Part shown: positions 56,850-64,000 of the stretch, piece by piece
Layout of the letters: each line of letters starts with the position of its first letter
How positions within the stretch are numbered: the first letter of the stretch is position 1
From: Bathynomus jamesi
Taxonomy: Eukaryota; Arthropoda; Malacostraca; Isopoda; Cirolanidae
DNA: 64,000 nucleotides
Assembly (NCBI GenBank): GCA_023014485.1
Contig: JAJOZX010000481.1
Span: forward strand, 1,253,501-1,317,500
Reading direction: 5' to 3'
The notes under the pieces: generated by a model
Databases searched by the model: none
What the model was told of the DNA's origin: nothing
The model's input: only the letters and a program-made list of their open reading frames with translations
Position numbers and translations under genes: made by a program

Positions 56850-59700
56850 CATATGTACATATACACAGTAAAGTTCTCCATCTCTTCTGCTGGGAAAATA
56901 TACTGGATATGTATTCCTCCTCTTAGTCCTGCTTGTACTGCTCCAAGGATATTGTTTGCTGGCACTGGGCAACTATCTTCTTTGGTTGGGAATGTATATG
57001 ATGGGGCAATCCCTGAGGGATGCAGGAAATTGATATGTAATCTTCATATTCAGCATCATAGTCTTCTACCAGCCCAAACCACAGTTCTTGTCCATATATA
57101 CATCCAACAAAACACCCAACTTTCACTTCAGTGCATGTGTTTCTCTGAACACTACTGCCCTCTTCATTACCAGACTGAGTGCCAATATCCTTCAGTAGGC
57201 TTTTGAGCTCTCCTTTGGTACTCTGAGAGAGGGGGTAAACCATTAAGCTATCCATTGACATAGGTACAAATCTATGAAGTTTTAGGGTACCTGCAATTGA
57301 CTTGATTGAAGGGCTGAAGCGCTGCTCTAATCTCTCTTCGATCTCCTTGATTTTCATTGATGACACATACAAAAATTTTATTAAAGACCATTTCATTGGA
57401 ACAAAACTGGTACATGTCTTCAGCTGTTAAAAATTGTTTTTTCGACATGTCTTTGTAGGCTTGCTTTTGCTGCTGCTGCTCTTGACAGTACCTCCAATTC
57501 CATCACATGCATTTTTGTCATGCAATGTAGCAAAATAATGCCACTCAGCATCAATCCCAAAGTCAGGTCTGTGATGGCAAAGGTTCAAGAAATTGAATTT
57601 GTTCCTATACTGAGCAGCACATCCATCAGTAAAATAGTGAATTTTTGTCAGAGTTGGATGTTCTGCACAAATAACAGGTATTAGCTCTTGGAGAAAAGAG
57701 TACACCATCACTGTATTATGTTTCAATGAATCTGAAATGAAGCAATAACTCTGATGACAGATGGTATCAGATTGTTTCCAGTAAAACACAAATGGGTGTA
57801 CTGTGCATTGAGAGTTTTCCCAATGAAATCCTTGTGCTGCATCCTGGACAATGAATGAATAGTTCTCTGCAAAATCTCCTACTAAGCACCCTTCATGCAA
57901 TGGAAGGTTATTTTTTAAATTTTTTAAATATTCTGCTTGGTGTTTACTTGTAAAATGATGCCTTGAGAGATTAGAAATGCTCTTACTTAATGATTCTATG
58001 AAATCATATATAAATTCTCAACCTTTTCTGTCAGTGAACAGCGGTCCACTGTCACCCATTGCTTATAATGAATTTCTTCTGGTAGAGTCTCCATAGCATC
58101 TAATCCTTCCAACAAAGCCTTGACACCCTGTTCGTGTGGGCAGTTTTGGCACTTATGCATCATACAATCTTCATTGTTGATGTCACAAACTGAAGCTGCC
58201 ATCAGCTGTGAATATTCAAGCTGTCTCACTCCAATAGCTGGAAGCTGCAGTTTGGGATTCTGATGATATGTACAGACAAACTGAATGTGTACCACTGCTA
58301 CCTGCGAGGATACACCAAGCAGGATGAAGACTGGTAAAACTACTAATCCAATATGAGGATTATTTGAATCCTTAGTAAATTCTACATAGAGCTCTCGCAA
58401 ATTACAAAGTATTAAACGCTTTTGCATCTTTATCTTTTCTCCTCCTTCAATGATTACAACCTTGGTCTTTCATTCCAGGACATTGATGGCTATATTCATC
58501 TAATTCATAAAAATTTCTCACTTTCACTTTTGTCTCATTTGTAATTACTTTGCATTTACTCATTGATGGGATTTCAGGTAGTACTCCATGTTCACTTTTC
58601 TGACAGCAACTTTTTTTTACCATGTAAGTTGATTTTCCAAAGAATGTTGACGTTTTACCTATTGTAAATGGTGACAGTGATAAAATTTAAGTTTTAGCTT
58701 GCTGTTTTGTGTGGTGTTGAACTTATCCTTGAGCTCCCTCATGAGAAGTTCATACCTGCAATTTTTAGAAAACTTTTATTAAAAAGATTTCTAACTAGCT
58801 AGTCGTAAATATAAAAATTCTAAACATATCCCTAAGTGGATAGTTTCATTGCGTTAATTGGTGATACCTTAAAGCTACCTTAGATAGGCCTAATCATATA
58901 CAGTATGTATAAATATATATAATATGTATAGTACCTAAATTAATTTAAGTGATACTTACTTATGTAATTCAGAATTCTTTTTGTTATGGTGGGAACTTGT
59001 TGATGGACCAGCTTCTGGAAGTTCTACTCCATATGCAGATTCTATACTTCTCTTGATTTTTTCTGTTATCTTCAAAAGTTTGGAGGTTCCTTGTTTTTGC
59101 TTATGTGTCATACCAGCTGTAAGCAATATAAATATAAAGAGTGTTAGTTATACAAGTAAACTGTAATATTCATGGAATAAATAATGTGTCAATTTATAAT
59201 AAATGTCATTCATTGTACAAATGTTTTTTATTTAATCATTATAGCTATATATATATGTGTGTGTATGTGTGTACGTATATATTTTTATTTGCATCAAAAT
59301 AGCCTTACTTGTTTTTATTGGACTTTCATTCAAGTAGGTAGGGAAGTATATTGTTATGAAGTATGTCTTTCTTTGGAAAGCTGTCTAGATGCTTTGAAAG
59401 AGTCATTAATTGTGGATTGGAGAGACTTGAGTCAGATGAGGCACATGAATCTTCACTTATTTCAATTGGTGAAATGGCTTCCACTGCCATTTGCTTAAGA
59501 AGACCTGGTTCCTTTGATATTAATTTTAGACAATTTACACATAATACGTCATCTTCTTTTAATAGTCCAAGACTGCTAAGAATGTCCTTCTTAACTTTCC
59601 TTACACTTTTAAAAATTCTTTTTTTATGTTTCTTCAGAGGATCAGAGCAAAATTTCATATTCTGAGCATTTCGTAATAAGGTACTACACTATATTTATAA
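56850..59700 (-). pseudogene. Orphan family X, copy C, without the copy B insertions
   Basis: Inverted relative of copy B. Exon 1 (59658-59326) has MKFCSDPLKKHKKR and an extra DDVLCVNCLKL relative to B. Exon 2 (about 59118-58958) carries KIKRSIESAYGVELPEAG between splice-like AG and GT. Exon 3 begins near 58755. The body (58427-56923) shows KMQKRLILCNLRELY, CDINNEDCMMHKCQNCP, GDFAENYSFIVQDAAQG, HYFTDGCAAQYRNK, DAEWHYFATLHDK..CDGIGG, then the C-terminal ELWFGLVEDYDAEYEDY. Frameshifts lie near 58500, 58010, 57440 and 57010, so it is not intact. Relative to B it has single, uninterrupted target sites for all three insertions. The 250 bp between its 3' end and the BEL LTR hold nothing recognisable. 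Confidence 0.82.
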
Positions 59701-59841
59701 GCAGATTCCTTAACTGTAGCACTGCAAAATAAAGAATATATGACAGTACAGGACCTGTGGGCAAAATAGTTGATGAATAACAGAAAACACATGGAAGATG
59801 ATATTACTCAAATATACATAACAATGCATTAACAAGCAAAA

Positions 59842-59848
59842 TATATTA

Positions 59849-59904
<56 letters not shown>

Positions 59905-59913
59905 ATATATATA
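59842..59913. repeat. (TA)n microsatellite
   Basis: TA tract at the 5' side of family X copy C. Copy B also has a (TA)n tract at this relative position. Confidence 0.9.
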
Positions 59914-60590
59914 CAGTGGTGAGCTGGACCCGGTTTGCACCAGTTCACACGAACTGGTTGTTAAAATCTTTTTGAAAATAAGAACCGGTTGTTAACTTTT
60001 TTGCTGGACACTGAAGAGAGCTCTCAGAAGCAGAAAGAGGTTTTTCGGTGATGAATATTATTTGTAGTGATAGAAGAGCAAGTTTAACAACTAAACACAT
60101 ATCATGCTTTTTGATCATCAATTTGTTGGGGAAACCATTAAGCTTCTGGAACCCATTAACATATGTCAAATCATGGAGGAGAAGTCATCGATCCGCTTTA
60201 GATACCAGAGTTCGTGTATCCAAATGACAGTTTACGGAGAAAACCAAGAAGCCATTTGGAATTATTACCGTAATAAGTAATATAAGGTACGTAAAAATGT
60301 TTAAATTTAAAAAAAAAAAATTTAAAAGCATAGATGTACTGATATTTATGTTTTGCCTAATAATTCATTATTGCTAAAGTTGACTGAGCAATTTAATTTT
60401 AACTATGTAGATAATATTCATCAATTTTTATTAAATAATTCTTCTTTTCTGATTTCATTAGAAACGTCTATTTCTCTAATTAACTATACTAATTATTGTC
60501 ATGCAGTTATTAATACCTAGCTGAATCATAAACTGCAGACACTTGAAAAAGGCAAATAGCGAGATAATTAATTTAATTAAAATTGTGAAA
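59914..60590 (+). mobile_element. hAT fragment with dimerisation domain (H4)
   Basis: Begins with a hAT-style end, CAGTGGTGAGCTGGACC. A frame at about 60015-60215 reads SEAERGFSVMNIICSDRRAS, then GKPLSFWNPLTYVKSWRR. This is the hATC dimerisation domain of the KIAA1586/ZNF-type hAT group. No catalytic region is present, so the element is internally deleted. The right end was not found; it is probably cut by the neighbouring Y3 element. Confidence 0.65.
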
Positions 60591-60774
60591 GGGTGGGGTG
60601 GTAGTGTGGACCAAAAAAATGAAGGTTTAAAAATCTTTGTTCCACATGAGTAATGTTATTCCTTTTGCTTACCTTAATCAAATTACAAAATTTGAAACCT
60701 CTACGTCAAGTTTTAGGGGTCCCAGAAAATTGCACTTTTCCTTTTAATGCTGAAAAATTAGTTTTTCCTCATTT

Positions 60775-63551
60775 TCATAAGTTCTGCTTTATTTTTGTTG
60801 GAAATTCTTTACGATTCTTGAAAACTGTTTTGAGCAGGTATTGTTTGTCCTCTTCTTTAGTTGTCACTGCTTGATTAAATTTTTCAATCAATGCAACACC
60901 CCCAGCTGTGTCATTTGTCACTCTAAGGGCACGAACTCTAGCACAGCCTCTTTGGTACTCAGGATCTATTCCCCATGTTGATGCAGAATTTTCAGTGAAG
61001 AGAGAATTGAAATGTAGAGCATCAAAAAGATTTAGTCCTTGAAGTAACAAAATCAGAAATCCTTTTTTCTTTAAAAGAAGCTAGGGTTACCTTTGCTTCT
61101 AAACGTTTCAGTCCTTATTTCTTGGAGGCATTTTGATATTATTTCGCATTTGCTCCTTTTCTTCAAGGGATATGCTTTTGTCAAAGAAGCTTAATCCAAC
61201 AAGTGTTTCTGAGAGGTACCACAGATGTCGTTTAATGGCATTTTGGGCTTGCTTGATAACACTTGATATCAAAGAATTTTCCTCCATTATTGCAAGATCT
61301 TGCAAAATTTAAGATCACATTTGGGCTTCCTCTGGTTGAGAAGCTTTTGCCCAAGATTTTGCGTATACCAATGCAACAAATAAACAAATTTCTGTTATTG
61401 CATCAAGTTCTTTTTTAGTCATCTTAAATTGATTTTGGAGAAAAAAGCTTAAATGCATAAATTCCTTTTGCCATCCATCTTGCATGATGGTACGCTCCAG
61501 GTCTCTTCAAGGGAGTATTAGAAATGCTTTCTTCTCCAGAAACAAGAGAACAAGTTGAAAAAATTCTTTATAATCATCTCTTGGCTGTTTAGAGTTGAGT
61601 GCCTCCTTCATGATTAAGACTGTTTGATTTTTTAAATCTTGAACTCTTTCAATTATTCTGCAGCTTTGGGAATCAACAGCAGTTGTGATTTGAGAATGAT
61701 CCATAAAATCCCATTGAGTTTTGAATCTTTTGAAGATTGGAATATCAGGTTCAGAGGAATGGCCCATAGAAGTCCGGAAGACTTGAGATAGGACAACTCA
61801 TAAATATGGTGCCTGCAGGCTAAATATAAAAGCTCTTTTCCAAGTTCTTGTTCAATTTTAGTGCAAGCTCCAGCATGGATTCCGGTATTGGATGCTGTTG
61901 TGTCAAATGACAGCCCAATAATTCTCTGGGTCATATCATGTTCTTGCAGGAGAGAAATGCAAACACGAGCCATCTCCGTACCCGTGCCAGCAGTGACTTT
62001 AGGAATTCCCAGCAATTTCTCTTCACCATTCCCACTGACTACACACTGCAATCCTTTCCATTCTTCCTTCGCCTGCAAGAAAAAGTTAAAATATATAATT
62101 TATATAATTTATATATATTATTTTTTATTTTATTTTATATATATTATATTATATATTTAATATATTTATATAATATATAATTTTAAATTAAACTTGACTT
62201 ATTTTAAATTAAACTTGACTTATTTTAAATTAAACTTGACTTATTTTAAATTAAACTTGACTTATTTTAAATTAAACTTGACTTATTTTAAATTAAACTT
62301 GACTTATTTAAATTAAACTTGACTTATTTTAAATTAAACTTGACTTATTTTAAATTAAACTTGACTTATTTTAAATTAAACTTGACTTATTTTAAATTAA
62401 ACTTGATTTATTTTAATTTGAAGGTAAAATGGTGGAGATTGTGAAAACTAGCTTCAGACAGTGAAATGTAACCTAATTAAATAGAAATTTAGCTATCAAA
62501 TGTTTAATTAAAACCAACCAGATAATAACACATTGCCTAGGTGTGAAACCAGACCCACAACTAAGTTTTTCACCCGAGAGATAATATAAATATGCTAAAT
62601 TAATCAGACAAAAAACTAACCTGATATCTCTGGGAGCATTTTTCCATCCCAATGAAGAACTAAAGGCTCTCCAGGACAAAATGCTTACTCTTGATATTCT
62701 GTTGCTATTTCTTTGCGTAACTTTTGACGAGTTCGAACCATAGTAGATTTTGACACTGTAATGTTTTCCAAATTATGGCCCAAAGACTGAGCAACAACAG
62801 CATAAGACATAGCTGCATCTCGATTGGAAAGATTCATTCTATTATAGGCTGCTACAACATTTTTGTCAATAGGCTTTGACTTTTTAGGAGCCAACATTTT
62901 CTTTTTAAATTGCTCTTCAGAGGGACCTTGAAAATTCATTTCAGGTTGTCGTCATTAGTTGATGATGATGATGACAATGTGAAATCATCTCTATTGGCAG
63001 GCAGAATGATCTTTTGATCGCTTCTGCTCTTTGAGGGCTCTTTCACACTCTAATTCTTCACGATGAAGCCTTCTTTTCTCTCTTTTTGCAAGAATTTGGT
63101 CTACTGTACCCATGCTACTTTGTGTAGGATATTCTTGCTGGCTTAAGTAGAAAAGCTTGTCTTCTTCATTTGACATCATCAAAAGGGCATTAGAGTGACC
63201 AATATCAAGAATTTCAGCCTTAATTTCATCTTTAAACATAGCTTCTTCAATATGGCATTTTTTCCTCGGGCCTTTTTCTGTTTTTCATCAATTTATCATA
63301 ACAGCTTATTAAAGAGTCAATCTTTCGGATGGCACTGTCTCTACGCATTGTGGGAATCCTGGCTTTCTCCCAGTAGGTCATCACTTCATCTAAGCAAGAT
63401 TAATGGATCTTCTTCGTCCCAATTTTTCCTCTTTTTGATGGAAGAAATATGTTTGCAAAACTTGCAGTTTTGTAGGTAAGCGGCAACAAAGTATATCTTA
63501 TTTAAATGGCCAATGAGCCAAACTTTAGTTTTAGAACGAGTAGCCATTTTT
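60775..63551 (-). pseudogene. Y3 transposase-like protein with an intron
   Basis: The N-terminus MATRSKTKVWLIGHLNK starts near 63551, with CKFCKH cysteines. Then, in shifted frames, come YWEKARIPTMRRDSAIRKID, LDIGHSNALLMM and the HTH-like YNRMNLSNRDAAMSYAVVAQ (62939-62685). The first acidic motif LVLHWDGKMLPEISG ends an exon at 62621. The intron 62620-62073 has GT and AG ends. The next exon holds VVSGNGEEKLLGIPKV, GLSFDTTASNTGIHAGACTK (second Asp) and YLACRHHIYEL. The C-terminal pieces at 61305-60775 include LWYLSETLVGLSFF and RVTNDTAGGVALIEKFNQAV, aligning with VNDAAERAVKL of Y1. Several frameshifts make it non-functional, but domain order is complete. Confidence 0.8.
62195..62412. repeat. 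21-bp minisatellite in Y3 intron
   Basis: About ten direct copies of CTTGACTTATTTTAAATTAAA, nearly identical, lie within the intron of the Y3 gene. They follow a TA-rich tract at 62094-62180. Confidence 0.92.
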
Positions 63552-64000
63552 AGTTTAAAAAATTAAATTTCTGAAATAGTAAAATAAACCAGTTAAATTA
63601 GGAGATAAAAAGGATAAATAAAAGGTTCAAGCCAATTAGGCAAAGCCTTTAATTTAGAGTTGACCAATTAAGGATAATATATTTTATCCAAAATTTTTGT
63701 TTTCCTTATTAATAATTTTCTCTGAAATAATGATCTAAGATTGTTTTTGTACTCTATTAACACCAAAAATTTCTTAAATAAGAAGAAATTTTTTCATAAG
63801 TTGCAACTCAAGAGTTGAGTTGATCATTGATGTTCTAAGCACGCCTATTCATTGGAAAAATTTTATAAGTCATTAAATCTCGGGACCCCTAAATATTCTC
63901 ATATTTGACCAAAATTTTGCTGACATGTCTATCTGGTCCAAAGGAACAAGGGCATTAATGTGGAACAAGGATTTCTTCAACTTTATAATTTACCCCCCAT

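Larger units (their letters stand above)
60590..64000 (-). mobile_element. Family Y transposon Y3, truncated by window edge
   Basis: Inverted terminal regions match. CTTTGTTCCACAT (60635-60647) and TTTAGGGGTCCC (60712-60723) on the left have complements ATGTGGAACAAGG (63959) and GGGACCCCTAAA (63882) on the right, with the same 65-66 bp spacing. As in Y1, the GGGTCCC word sits about 120 bp inside the element. The true right end should lie a few bases past 64000. The left end near 60590 is an estimate. Confidence 0.78.

Noticed and set aside
62195..62412. CRISPR-like array
   Set aside because: The units are head-to-tail identical with no spacers, so it is a minisatellite.

Overview
This window is animal genomic DNA made almost entirely of transposable elements. 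The DNA is AT-rich, has long (TA)n, (CA)n and poly-A/T tracts, spliceosomal introns and no operon-like layout. The elements (Tc1/mariner, pogo/Tigger, hAT, a piggyBac-like miniature, CR1-type LINE, BEL/Pao, and several orphan high-copy protein families) suggest a bilaterian invertebrate, perhaps an arthropod; this is inference and the species cannot be named. I recognise no ordinary host gene. Nearly every reading frame is broken by stops or frameshifts.

Layout. 0-4.5 kb: a miniature mariner, one copy of a 0.6 kb repeat (called R here) and a deleted hAT with perfect 8-bp target-site duplications (TSDs). 4.7-10.1 kb: a truncated hAT transposase, then copy A of orphan family X, a MITE, and orphan family Z. 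11.7-12.0 kb: a piggyBac-like MITE. 12.9-18.5 kb: a three-level nest, hAT around a pogo-like element around a CR1 LINE that has an SGNH-esterase ORF1. 19.5-24.0 kb: a hAT MITE and a ZMYM/TTF-type hAT gene. 24.3-28.9 kb: orphan family T, a large broken gene with a FEN1/XPG-like nuclease signature and a C-terminal TSO1/tesmin CXC domain. 29.5-33.5 kb: hAT MITEs, a LINE fragment and a second R repeat.

33.5-41.6 kb: copy B of family X, interrupted by three insertions (Tigger, hAT, Tc1/mariner). Copy C of X, inverted at 56.9-59.7 kb, lacks all three and shows the uninterrupted target sites, so the insertions can be mapped to the base. 41.6-43.1 kb: a third R repeat and an inverted pair of tRNA-headed SINE units. 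44.2-48.6 kb: two family Y transposons, one inside the other. 48.6-56.6 kb: a BEL/Pao retrotransposon with near-identical LTRs. 59.9-64.0 kb: a hAT fragment and a third family Y element cut by the window edge.

Most notable inferences: (1) orphan family Y is a DNA-transposon family with hAT-like catalytic motifs, about 120-bp imperfect terminal inverted repeats and, in two copies, exact 8-bp TSDs; (2) orphan family T carries a FEN1/XPG-type nuclease core next to a CXC DNA-binding domain; (3) orphan family X has an acidic-residue pattern compatible with a DDE-type enzyme, but its termini are unresolved.
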